Assembly (NCBI GenBank): GCA_031273985.1
Contig: JAISQV010000229.1
Location: 1-6,409 of the forward strand
From: Spirochaetaceae bacterium
Lineage (GTDB): Bacteria > Spirochaetota > Spirochaetia > Treponematales > Breznakiellaceae
Reading direction: 5' to 3'
DNA: 6,409 nt
Shown here: in pieces, positions 1 to 5,240 of the stretch
How positions within the stretch are numbered: position 1 is the stretch's first letter
Layout: every line of letters begins with the position of its first letter
The notes under the pieces: generated by a model
Told to the model about the DNA's origin: nothing
The model's input: the letters and a program-made list of their open reading frames with translations, nothing else
Database searches by the model: none
Translations under genes and position numbers: made by a program

Positions 1-1160
1 CCGATCATGCCGCCCACCGATGAAAGGAGAAACACCAGAAGCGCCCGGGTGATGCGGTTGTGGTAGATGCCCTTGAGGCTTTCTATGTCGCCGGAGAGGG
101 TTTCCATGTCGGTAACTCTGGGGCGGCGCAGGCTTGCTTCCGCGAGGCCCGAGAAGAAGCCGACGCTGATTACGGGGCTCAGGGTTCCGAGGGGAGCGCC
201 CAGAAAGGAGGCCAGGATGGAGAGGGGGTGCCCCAGGGCCAGGAGCGCTCCCAGGGCCGCCAGGGAGCCGTTGAGGAGCAGCCAGCGGCGGAGCATGGCG
301 AGGCTTACCGAAAGGTCCGCGCGCAGGACCCCCAGCACGATGAAGGCGGCCAGCAGCGCGGGGAAGAGCCAGGGCGCCGCCCGGCCCGGAAGGGATTTGG
401 GGGGGATGCGCTCCAGGGCCGTCACATCCTCCCCGCCCTGGCCCGAGGCGATTTTTTCCAGGTTGGCCCGGATTCCCGCCAGATGGCCCGCGCCGGCCAC
501 CACGGCGATACGGAGCGTCCCGGCGCTTGCATCCCGGCTTGACGCGGCCCATATCTTGGCCGCCAGGTAGCGGTCCCGCTCATCGATGAGGGTTTCCTTT
601 ACCGGGGGGAGGTAGCCGGCCAGTTCCGTCATCATGCTGTCAAGTTCGCTCCGGGTCTTGAGTTTTTCTATTTCCGCCTCGCTCAGTTTTTCTGTCGTAA
701 GGGCGCCCGAAAGGAGGCTTGCCAAAAGTTTGCACTTGCTCCAGAGGCCGCAGCGCGCCCAGGCCCGGCGCAGGGTGATCTGCACCTGGCGGTCTATCAG
801 CTCAAAGGGTATGCCCAGCTCCTTCGCCGTTTCAACGGCGGTGATCATTTCCGCGCCGGGCCTTACCCCAAGATCGTTTCCCATGCGCCGCTGGAATCCG
901 GAAAGCACCAGATTGGCCATGAGAAGGAATCCCTTCCCTTCCCTGAAGACCTTTGCCAGGTCCAGTTTCTGCCAGCCTTCCTGTTCGCTGATGGATGCGT
1001 AGCGTTCCCCGTCAAGCTCGACACAGACCATGCCGGGCCGCTCCTCCCGAATGACACGGTCCACTTCCCCTATGCTTTCGCGGGAAACATGGGCGGTGCC
1101 GATCAGCATTATTTCCGCATTCCCCAGGCTAAGATTCATGCGGGTATCACTCGTTGACAT
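1..1160 (-). CDS. TraB/PrgY-family integral membrane protein, C-terminus beyond the left edge
   Basis: 386 complete codons are readable from the ATG at 1160-1158; the gene runs off the window. The N-terminal half is a TraB/PrgY domain of the TIKI/TraB/EreA superfamily: GTAHVS at residues 21-26, VELD with Glu48, a DERD motif at 193-196 and GAGH at 223-226. The two Gly-x-x-His motifs, with Glu48, are the predicted metal or active-site residues of that superfamily. After residue 260 the protein becomes strongly hydrophobic, with likely membrane segments near 263-280, 293-310, 313-340 and 370 onward, as in bacterial TraB proteins. The start is supported by AAGGCGG a few bases upstream; Met8 is a less likely alternative. 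It follows the TPR lipoprotein gene by 87 bp on the same strand with no terminator visible, so co-transcription is likely. The family name comes from PrgY/TraB of enterococcal pheromone plasmids, which limit pheromone activity, but nothing here suggests a plasmid. Substrate and activity are unknown. Confidence 0.88.
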   Translation of the reverse strand, partial: MSTSDTRMNLSLGNAEIMLIGTAHVSRESIGEVDRVIREERPGMVCVELDGERYASISEQEGWQKLDLAKVFREGKGFLLMANLVLSGFQRRMGNDLGVRPGAEMITAVETAKELGIPFELIDRQVQITLRRAWARCGLWSKCKLLASLLSGALTTEKLSEAEIEKLKTRSELDSMMTELAGYLPPVKETLIDERDRYLAAKIWAASSRDASAGTLRIAVVAGAGHLAGIRANLEKIASGQGGEDVTALERIPPKSLPGRAAPWLFPALLAAFIVLGVLRADLSVSLAMLRRWLLLNGSLAALGALLALGHPLSILASFLGAPLGTLSPVISVGFFSGLAEASLRRPRVTDMETLSGDIESLKGIYHNRITRALLVFLLSSVGGMI

Positions 1161-1222
1161 ATAAACCGCCTTGCAGGGTGAAGTGTTTTCCAAACCCGGA
1201 ACGGGCTGCGGGGCCATGAATT

Positions 1223-1258
1223 ATTCCGGTCATTCTGGTTGTTCCGGTCATTCCGGCG
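1223..1258. repeat. Four imperfect 9-bp tandem units over the lipoprotein stop codon
   Basis: The plus strand reads ATTCCGGTC, ATTCTGGTT, GTTCCGGTC, ATTCCGGCG end to end. The TGA stop of the TPR lipoprotein gene (1248-1250) lies inside the array. On the minus strand each unit reads Pro-Glu followed by a stop or Gln codon in the lipoprotein frame, so extra in-frame stops follow the first one. Because the unit is three codons long, changes in copy number would not shift the frame. Confidence 0.7.
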
Positions 1259-2705
1259 TTAATCCCCGTTCCGCCACGATCCATTCGTTGATCCGCCATT
1301 CGGGAATGGCCTTTTGATCCAGTTGCTTCACCAGAAGAAAGTAACGATCCGCCAGGGTTCTGCTGCCGCGAATATCGTAGTATTGCGCCAGGTAGAAGGC
1401 CATGCGGGCCTTGGTAACCGGGTTCCGTTCCCGGTCGACCCGGGACGCGACATCGGTGTCGCCCGAAAGATCGTAGTAGAGCCGCAGCATATACCATTCA
1501 AGGCTTTCCCGCGTAAAGCGGCGCAGGGCGCCCTCCAAAAACTGCCTGGGGGCCTGGAGCCGCTCGGCCCGCATCCAGCAGGCCGCAGTGAGCAGGGCAT
1601 AGGCCCACTGATCCTGCGCCCGGTTCCAGGCCTCCCTAAAGGCGTCCCGCGCCTCGGCCCACTGCTGATTCTTCATCTTGTGCAGGCCTATGCCCTCAAA
1701 GGCAAAGTAATAATCCGGGTTAAGCCGGGCCAGGGTAATATAGTCCTGCTCCGCGCCGCTGTAATCGCCGAGATCGTCCTTGAGGCCCGCCAGGTACACA
1801 TAGGCCAGGAAATTACCGGGGGCGATTTGCGCCGCCCGGCTGTACTCCGCCAGGGCCTCGTCCTTCCTGTTCAGGCTGAGCAGGACGCTGCCCAGGTCGC
1901 AGGCTATCCAATAATCGCCGGGGGCAAGTTCCCGGGCCCGGCTCAGGTCCGCGAGGGCCGCCGGGTAATCCCCGTAGTAACGGTAGAGCTGGGCCCGTTC
2001 GCTGTAGGGCGCCGCCCAGCCGGGGTAGAGTTCGATGGCCCGGCCCAGCAGCTCCTCGGCCTGTTCCGGGGCCCTCGCGCCTCGGTAGGCTTTGGCCCGG
2101 CCCAGCAGGGCTTCCCCGTTGGCCGCATCCAGCGTCAAAACCCTGTCAAACCAGGCCGCCGCGTTGCGCCAGGAGCGGTTGGCGAGCTGCAGATTCCCCA
2201 ACGCTAACAGCGCGTCCGCATGATCCGGGTGGGCCCTGACGATCCGGTCCAAAAGGGCCCGGTATTCCCGGTTCCGCCCTTCGGCGCTTTCAATAGAAGC
2301 CAGCGCGAAAAGCAGCTCCGGGTTATCCGGCTCCGGGACAAGAAGTTCCTGCACCAGGGCGCGGGCCTCCCGAACCCTTCCGGCGGAGATCAGCACCGAT
2401 GCCCTGAGCAGGCGTATCTCCGGGGAGCCCGCGTCTTCCTCGGGAATTCCGTCAAATTCCGCCAGCGCCCCGGCGTAGTCCCCCTGTTCCAGCAGCCCCA
2501 CGATGCGGGTCAAGGCAAGCCGGGTGGGGTCCGGTTCCGGTATCACCACCGGCTCCTCGATCGGGGGCGGAACGGGAGCCGGCGCGGGGGGAGCCTCGGG
2601 CGGCGTTACGCACCCGGCGGCCAGGGCAAGAAGCAGGGAACAGGCAAAGGAAAAAACGGGAAGCGAAGTCCCGGCTTTCCGGCGGAGGCGATACATGGGC
2701 TCCAT
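1248..2705 (-). CDS. TPR-repeat lipoprotein with NlpI-like C-terminal section
   Basis: 485 residues from the ATG at 2705. The N-terminus has a charged stretch (RLRRK), a hydrophobic segment and LALAAGC, a lipobox ending at Cys32. Position -3 is Ala, acceptable for relaxed spirochaete lipoboxes. A Pro/Glu-rich linker (about 33-59) follows, then roughly nine degenerate 34-residue TPR units to about residue 390, with typical A-L-x-x-Y/F-x-x-A and acidic-Pro spacers. The last ~100 residues include FYLAQYYDIRG followed by a further helix, which resembles the end of the Escherichia coli lipoprotein NlpI (FYLGKYYLSLG), an adaptor for periplasmic proteases and peptidoglycan hydrolases. The NlpI comparison is from memory and is inference. 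The protein is expected to be lipid-anchored in the periplasm or outer membrane and to act as a protein-binding scaffold. The frame stays open upstream to 2915, but the signal peptide fixes the start near 2705; an ATG at 2696 with GGAG just upstream is equally possible. It precedes the TraB-family gene. Confidence 0.85.
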   Translation of the reverse strand: MEPMYRLRRKAGTSLPVFSFACSLLLALAAGCVTPPEAPPAPAPVPPPIEEPVVIPEPDPTRLALTRIVGLLEQGDYAGALAEFDGIPEEDAGSPEIRLLRASVLISAGRVREARALVQELLVPEPDNPELLFALASIESAEGRNREYRALLDRIVRAHPDHADALLALGNLQLANRSWRNAAAWFDRVLTLDAANGEALLGRAKAYRGARAPEQAEELLGRAIELYPGWAAPYSERAQLYRYYGDYPAALADLSRARELAPGDYWIACDLGSVLLSLNRKDEALAEYSRAAQIAPGNFLAYVYLAGLKDDLGDYSGAEQDYITLARLNPDYYFAFEGIGLHKMKNQQWAEARDAFREAWNRAQDQWAYALLTAACWMRAERLQAPRQFLEGALRRFTRESLEWYMLRLYYDLSGDTDVASRVDRERNPVTKARMAFYLAQYYDIRGSRTLADRYFLLVKQLDQKAIPEWRINEWIVAERGLTPE

Positions 2706-2738
2706 AGTACCCAATCGGGGCAAAACCGGCAAGGCAGG

Positions 2739-2753
2739 CGGCGCGTTGCGCCG
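2739..2753. repeat. GC inverted repeat in the lipoprotein leader
   Basis: CGGCGC and GCGCCG are separated by three bases, 34 bp upstream of the lipoprotein start. In the transcript this would be a small, stable hairpin close to the start codon. Confidence 0.5.
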
Positions 2754-2770
2754 TAGGGTGGAAGGTGGAA

Positions 2771-2790
2771 GGAGGGGGGAGGAGGGGGGA
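2771..2790. repeat. Polypurine tract with exact 10-bp direct repeat
   Basis: GGAGGGGGGA occurs twice in tandem, preceded by two GGTGGAA units from 2758. The stretch from 2756 to 2791 is almost all purine on the plus strand. Two runs of six G flanked by GG pairs give some potential for G-quadruplex or triplex structure. On the lipoprotein transcript it would read as a C-rich leader. Confidence 0.65.
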
Positions 2791-2806
2791 ATATAAGAGG
2801 GGCGCA

Positions 2807-2834
2807 TCCTCAATGGCGCAAGCGCCATTGAGGA
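2807..2834. repeat. Perfect 13-bp inverted repeat with 2-bp centre
   Basis: TCCTCAATGGCGC is followed by AA and its exact reverse complement. Either transcript would form a long hairpin with a 4-base loop. No T-tract follows on either strand, so it is not a standard intrinsic terminator. It could be a palindromic repeat element or a leader structure of the lipoprotein mRNA. Confidence 0.75.
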
Positions 2835-2853
2835 CCGGGCTATCCGCTCCAAT

Positions 2854-2879
2854 TTTTTTTGCCCGGAAGGGCAAAAAAA
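2854..2879. repeat. Perfect 11-bp inverted repeat, T7-GCCC / GGGC-A7
   Basis: TTTTTTTGCCC and GGGCAAAAAAA flank a GGAA loop. The T-run precedes the GC stem on both strands, the opposite of an intrinsic terminator. The GC part can also pair differently: CCGGGC at 2835-2840 is complementary to GCCCGG at 2861-2866, so two mutually exclusive folds are possible. Confidence 0.75.
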
Positions 2880-2914
2880 GATTTCCGCTTCTATCAGCCC
2901 CTTCGGGTCTGGCA

Positions 2915-2943
2915 ATTATAGGAAAAATCCATGTGCCGCTAAC
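2915..2943 (-). promoter_or_regulatory. Candidate promoter for the lipoprotein-TraB pair
   Basis: On the minus strand 2920-2915 reads TATAAT, a perfect -10 hexamer. The -35 position 17 bp upstream (2943-2938) reads GTTAGC, a poor match, so the promoter would be weak or activator-dependent. An initiation site near 2908 would give a leader of about 200 nt that contains the hairpins at 2739-2879. Confidence 0.4.
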
Positions 2944-2951
2944 AGCGGCAC
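2933..2951. promoter_or_regulatory. 8-bp inverted repeat over the -35 region, possible operator
   Basis: GTGCCGCT and AGCGGCAC are separated by AAC. The repeat spans the -35 position of the candidate minus-strand promoter whose -10 is at 2915-2920. A bound protein would block or assist RNA polymerase there. It may instead be only another hairpin of this spacer. Confidence 0.4.
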
Positions 2952-3012
2952 GGAATTGTCCCTTGCGCGTATAGGGGGGCCGGTACAATTGGTTGGCCCT
3001 TAATCGATAGTT

Positions 3013-3030
3013 TGTATGAAGAATCATACA
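3013..3030. repeat. 7-bp inverted repeat in the AT-rich half
   Basis: TGTATGA and TCATACA are separated by AGAA. It lies 100 bp upstream of the AraC-family start, between the two divergent promoter candidates, and could be a regulator binding site. Confidence 0.45.
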
Positions 3031-3080
3031 TGGAAATATAAAGAATTAGATAAAAATTCGGGGAATCAATAAAAAAGCAG

Positions 3081-3109
3081 TTGACAGCTTTCATGAAATT
3101 AGTTAAAAC
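3081..3109 (+). promoter_or_regulatory. Candidate sigma70-type promoter of the AraC-family gene
   Basis: TTGACA at 3081-3086 is a perfect -35. With a 17-bp spacer the -10 is TAAAAC (3104-3109), four of six to consensus. Initiation near 3116 would leave a very short leader that still includes the AGGAG at 3118-3122. Confidence 0.55.
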
Positions 3110-3112
3110 TAA
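3099..3112. promoter_or_regulatory. 6-bp inverted repeat over the AraC-gene -10, possible autoregulatory site
   Basis: TTAGTT and AACTAA are separated by AA and overlap the -10 element of the candidate promoter. This placement suits a repressor or autoregulatory site, although a 6-bp AT-rich palindrome can arise by chance. Confidence 0.3.
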
Positions 3113-3129
3113 CATTCAGGAGCGTGAAA

Positions 3130-4113
3130 ATGACGGGAAAGTATGTTTTTGTTAACCCGGCCATTGAGGAAGCGGGCGGCAATGATATTGCGGAAGGGTT
3201 CAAGAAAATAACATCTACGGATATGTCTGATGAAGAAAGTTTCAGCCCGCCCAAAACAACCGGAGAAGGCAAATGCGCCCGTTTGGCGTCAGGATATTCA
3301 TACGATATTTTCCGGTATGATATGCAGCTAAAAAACAATGTGGTATTATCAGCGGAAACCGAAGGCCCTTTATATCTTCTGCAATTCTGCATGGAATCCG
3401 GTATGGACTGGCAGGAAACGGAAAGCCGCCTGCGGATGAGATTGCAAACAAACCAGGGGGCATTCAGTTTTATAACGAAAACCATTGAGACCTGTGAATA
3501 TCAGGCGGGACGGTCTTATAAAGCATTCCGTATTAATTTTGCAAAATCGCGGATAGAGAAAATTACAGAAGAATTTGGCTTTGCCATAAACGGATTTTCA
3601 CAAAAAAATTCGAATTTTTGCATGAGTTATTTTGAAACTACGCCGGAATGCAGGTTCATCATAGAACAAATAACAAGGTGCCATTACAGCGGGGCGATTA
3701 AGATGTTATACCTTGATTCAAAAATAAACGAACTGCTTGCCCATAGTCTGGAGCTTCTGCAAAACAAAATAATAGATAAAGCTCCCCGCATATCAAGAAC
3801 GGATGTAGAAAAACTGCTTAGGGCGAAAGAGATATTGGATAGGGATATAACAACCCGGATAACGATACCGCAGCTTACACGTATGGTATACCTCAACGAA
3901 TATAAACTGAAAAACGGATTCAAGCATATTTTTGGAAAACCGGTCTACAGGTATCTTCTTGATAACCGCATGGAGCAGGCGCGGATGCTGCTTGAGCGGA
4001 AAACCTTTCACATCGAAGAAATCGCTGAAAGGGTAGGATATTCGGACCGCAGTAGTTTTTCAAAGGCTTTTTTTAAGCGCTACGGATACTGGCCCGGTGA
4101 ATATATCCGTTAA
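3130..4113 (+). CDS. AraC-family transcriptional regulator
   Basis: 327 residues. The C-terminal ~85 residues form the AraC/XylS DNA-binding domain. The first helix-turn-helix is about 244-269 (ITIPQLTRMVYLNEYKLKNG, then FKHIFG). The linker helix is RYLLDNRMEQARMLL, and the second helix-turn-helix about 294-318 has IAERVGYSDRSSFSKAFFK followed by RYGYWPGEYIR, close to the family signature (G-[YF]-x-[DS]-x-S-x-F-x-[RK]-x-F-[KR]). The N-terminal ~230 residues match no domain I can name. The FRYDMQLKNN and LYLLQFCMESGMDW stretch resembles the N-termini of PchR-like regulators, which respond to siderophores or other small ligands; that is a weak inference. The start is the ATG at 3130, seven bases after AGGAG (3118-3122); the in-frame GTG at 3124 is too close to that site. 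The gene is AT-richer than both flanks. It lies 96 bp upstream of an outer-membrane-type gene that it probably controls. Confidence 0.93.
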   Translation: MTGKYVFVNPAIEEAGGNDIAEGFKKITSTDMSDEESFSPPKTTGEGKCARLASGYSYDIFRYDMQLKNNVVLSAETEGPLYLLQFCMESGMDWQETESRLRMRLQTNQGAFSFITKTIETCEYQAGRSYKAFRINFAKSRIEKITEEFGFAINGFSQKNSNFCMSYFETTPECRFIIEQITRCHYSGAIKMLYLDSKINELLAHSLELLQNKIIDKAPRISRTDVEKLLRAKEILDRDITTRITIPQLTRMVYLNEYKLKNGFKHIFGKPVYRYLLDNRMEQARMLLERKTFHIEEIAERVGYSDRSSFSKAFFKRYGYWPGEYIR

Positions 4114-4122
4114 AAATCCTGA

Positions 4123-4152
4123 TTGAACATAAAATAATCCCTTTTGAACATA
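4123..4152 (+). promoter_or_regulatory. Two exact 9-bp direct repeats 21 bp apart, candidate AraC-type half-sites
   Basis: TTGAACATA occurs at 4123-4131 and again at 4144-4152, with start points 21 bp apart. AraC-family monomers typically bind direct-repeat half-sites spaced two helical turns apart, next to or overlapping the -35. The sites lie between the regulator and the outer-membrane gene. The second ends right where the -35 of the candidate downstream promoter begins. Binding by the upstream regulator is inferred. Confidence 0.5.
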
Positions 4153-4181
4153 GCAAAACGCGGCCCCTCCAATGATATGTT
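4153..4181 (+). promoter_or_regulatory. Possible activator-dependent promoter of the outer-membrane gene
   Basis: TGATATGTT at 4173-4181 fits an extended -10 (TGnTATGTT, four of six in the hexamer). The -35 position at 4153-4158 (GCAAAA) does not match consensus, as expected for a promoter that needs an activator. Initiation would be near 4188. Confidence 0.3.
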
Positions 4182-4199
4182 ATTTACATTAACATATCA
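4173..4199. repeat. Perfect 10-bp inverted repeat touching the Shine-Dalgarno
   Basis: TGATATGTTA and TAACATATCA are separated by TTTACAT. The right arm ends on the first base of AGGAGG (4199-4204). If transcription starts upstream, this is an mRNA hairpin next to the ribosome binding site that could affect translation or stability. If the -10 is at 4176-4181, the left arm lies over the promoter and the element is better read as a DNA operator. Confidence 0.75.
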
Positions 4200-4209
4200 G
4201 GAGGATACC

Positions 4210-4875
4210 ATGAAAAAACTTGTGGTTACGGGCATTGTACTCTTTTACACATTGAGTGCGGTTTGGGCAGGGGACGGGAAATTTGGGGAAATAAACCTCA
4301 GATTTGCTTATCAAATCGAAGGTCTCTTCAGAGACAATGTTGCCGAATGGTTTAATTACGACATCAATAATTTTTATCATACAGACCCCGGCTTTTCCTT
4401 CGGGGCGGAGTATTTGTACTCTTTTTTTGATAAAACATTAAAAATAGGGGTGGGCGCACAGTATGAGCTGCCCAGGGAAGCCTGGGATAGTTGGTCGGGA
4501 GAGGCGGCGGACCTGGAAAACGAGCGCGTAGAGTATTCATTGCTTCCGGTTTATGCAACGGTTCAGTATTCCCCGATCAGAGAATTTCAGGAATTGTTCA
4601 TAAAGGGCAATATCGGATATACCATTCTCACATCCATTGAATTACTTCCTGAAGGCATACCCAGGCCCGGACTTGCTGAAAAAAAGGGAGGACTCTATTG
4701 GCAGGTATCGGCGGGATTTGAGGCTGATTGGGGCCTGATGTTTGAATGTTTCTATAACCAGAAGTATCTTAGCGCACGATGGGATTTTTCGGACCTGGGT
4801 ATGCCTGCTACGTCAAAGGATATTTATAAAGCAAGAGATTTTGGATTCTCGGCAAGCTGGAAATTCAGGTTATGA
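4210..4875 (+). CDS. Small secreted protein, probable outer-membrane beta-barrel
   Basis: 221 residues from the ATG at 4210, five bases after a consensus AGGAGG. An in-frame upstream start at 4144 would bury the signal peptide, so it is rejected. MKKLVVTGIVLFYTLSAVWA is a clear Sec signal peptide with a predicted type I cut after Ala20. The mature part shows alternating polar/hydrophobic stretches rich in Tyr, Phe and Trp, with charged turns: INLRFAYQIEG, FSFGAEYLYSFF, LKIGVGAQYEL, SLLPVYATVQYS, LFIKGNIGYTI, LYWQVSAGFEADWG, LMFECFYNQKYLSARWDF and a final FGFSASWKFRL. This pattern and a hydrophobic terminal strand fit an eight-stranded barrel of the OmpX/OmpW-like or OMP_b-brl type. The ligand or role is unknown. 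It follows the AraC-family gene by 96 bp holding candidate regulatory repeats, so expression in response to that regulator's signal is likely. Base composition is AT-rich like the regulator. Confidence 0.72.
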   Translation: MKKLVVTGIVLFYTLSAVWAGDGKFGEINLRFAYQIEGLFRDNVAEWFNYDINNFYHTDPGFSFGAEYLYSFFDKTLKIGVGAQYELPREAWDSWSGEAADLENERVEYSLLPVYATVQYSPIREFQELFIKGNIGYTILTSIELLPEGIPRPGLAEKKGGLYWQVSAGFEADWGLMFECFYNQKYLSARWDFSDLGMPATSKDIYKARDFGFSASWKFRL

Positions 4876-4889
4876 CGATACCCCGCTTG

Positions 4890-4912
4890 GGAGTTTTGCT
4901 GCGCAAAACTCC
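4890..4912 (+). terminator. Hairpin 14 bp after the outer-membrane gene
   Basis: GGAGTTTTGC and GCAAAACTCC are separated by TGC, giving a perfect 10-bp stem just downstream of the stop codon at 4873-4875. No T-tract follows, so it is not a standard intrinsic terminator. It may stabilise the 3' end or belong to the repeat cluster that follows. Confidence 0.4.
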
Positions 4913-4951
4913 GGGGGAGGGCCGGGGGCGTTGCGGGGGCCGCGGCGCACT

Positions 4952-4971
4952 CCTCCGCCTAAAGGCGGAGG
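4952..4971. repeat. Perfect 9-bp inverted repeat
   Basis: CCTCCGCCT and AGGCGGAGG are separated by AA. A weaker 5-bp repeat, CTTTA/TAAAG, follows at 4975-4987. Confidence 0.65.
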
Positions 4972-5025
4972 GTACTTTATGGTAAAGGGGGAATTTTTCT
5001 GCGCCGGAGCAGGCCAAATTTCTAC

Positions 5026-5047
5026 AGGGACAACCTGCGGTTGCCCT
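5026..5047. repeat. Imperfect hairpin with one bulge
   Basis: AGGGACAACC pairs with GGTTGCCCT around a TGC loop, with one unpaired A at 5030. Confidence 0.5.
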
Positions 5048-5050
5048 TCG

Positions 5051-5073
5051 CGCTCCCCCGCACGGGGGTAGCG
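5051..5073. repeat. GC-rich hairpin with one bulge
   Basis: CGCTCCCCCG pairs with CGGGGGTAGCG, with one unpaired T at 5069. It lies only three bases after the preceding hairpin. Confidence 0.5.
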
Positions 5074-5085
5074 GAAGACCCCGCA

Positions 5086-5098
5086 GGGCCGCAGGCCC
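5086..5098. repeat. 5-bp GC inverted repeat
   Basis: GGGCC and GGCCC are separated by GCA. It is short, but it continues the row of hairpins in this spacer. Confidence 0.4.
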
Positions 5099-5114
5099 GA
5101 GGAGGCTGGAGCGT

Positions 5115-5131
5115 AGGGGGCTTGGCCCCCT
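5115..5131. repeat. 7-bp GC hairpin followed by a pyrimidine-rich stretch
   Basis: AGGGGGC and GCCCCCT are separated by TTG. The following bases are C/T-rich but not a T-run, so it is a weak candidate terminator reading rightward. Confidence 0.5.
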
Positions 5132-5189
5132 CCTTGATTCTTCCTCTTCTTGCTTATCCCTTATTCCTCATCACTTACTTGCTCTTGCC

Positions 5190-5218
5190 TTGCCCCTTTC
5201 AGGGACTCCGGGTATTAT
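5190..5218 (+). promoter_or_regulatory. Candidate sigma70-type promoter of the NDK-like gene
   Basis: TTGCCC (5190-5195, four of six) and TATTAT (5213-5218, five of six) are separated by exactly 17 bp. Initiation near 5225 would give a leader of about 16 nt that includes AAGGAG at 5229-5234. Confidence 0.6.
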
Positions 5219-5240
5219 TTGGGGACAGAAGGAGAACAGG

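Larger units (their letters stand above)
2706..3129. other. Divergent spacer between the lipoprotein and AraC genes, no gene seen
   Basis: This 424-bp spacer has two halves. The half next to the lipoprotein gene is GC-rich and carries a polypurine repeat and several inverted repeats; the half next to the AraC gene is AT-rich and carries its promoter. Open frames here in both directions have low-complexity translations, no ribosome binding site and no recognisable domain, so no coding gene is called. Confidence 0.7.
4876..5240. other. Hairpin-rich spacer, no gene seen
   Basis: This 365-bp GC-rich spacer contains at least seven short inverted repeats in about 240 bp, listed separately, followed by a pyrimidine-rich stretch (5131-5200) and the promoter of the NDK-like gene. 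No open frame here has a ribosome binding site or a plausible protein. The density of hairpins suggests an array of repeat elements or a structured RNA. Confidence 0.65.

Noticed and set aside
67..1002. Plus-strand open frames opposite the TraB-family gene
   Set aside because: The minus strand carries the GTAHVS, DERD and GAGH motifs and membrane segments, so these are shadows.
1..1160. Conjugative plasmid transfer gene
   Set aside because: The TraB name refers to the PrgY/TraB family; no other transfer, replication or relaxase gene is present.
1314..2207. Plus-strand open frame of 297 codons
   Set aside because: It is antisense to the TPR lipoprotein, which has a signal peptide and regular TPR units; the plus-strand translation shows no motif.
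2854..2879. Intrinsic terminator
   Set aside because: The T-run precedes the stem on both strands, so there is no U-tract after the GC hairpin in either transcript.
2706..2915. Upstream extension of the lipoprotein frame to a TTG at 2915
   Set aside because: It would place about 70 unrelated residues before a clear lipoprotein signal peptide, and it overlaps the candidate -10 element.
3124..3129. GTG start for the AraC-family gene
   Set aside because: Only one base separates it from AGGAG; the ATG at 3130 has proper spacing.
4890..5131. CRISPR array
   Set aside because: The hairpins differ in sequence and spacing; there are no identical direct repeats with unique spacers.
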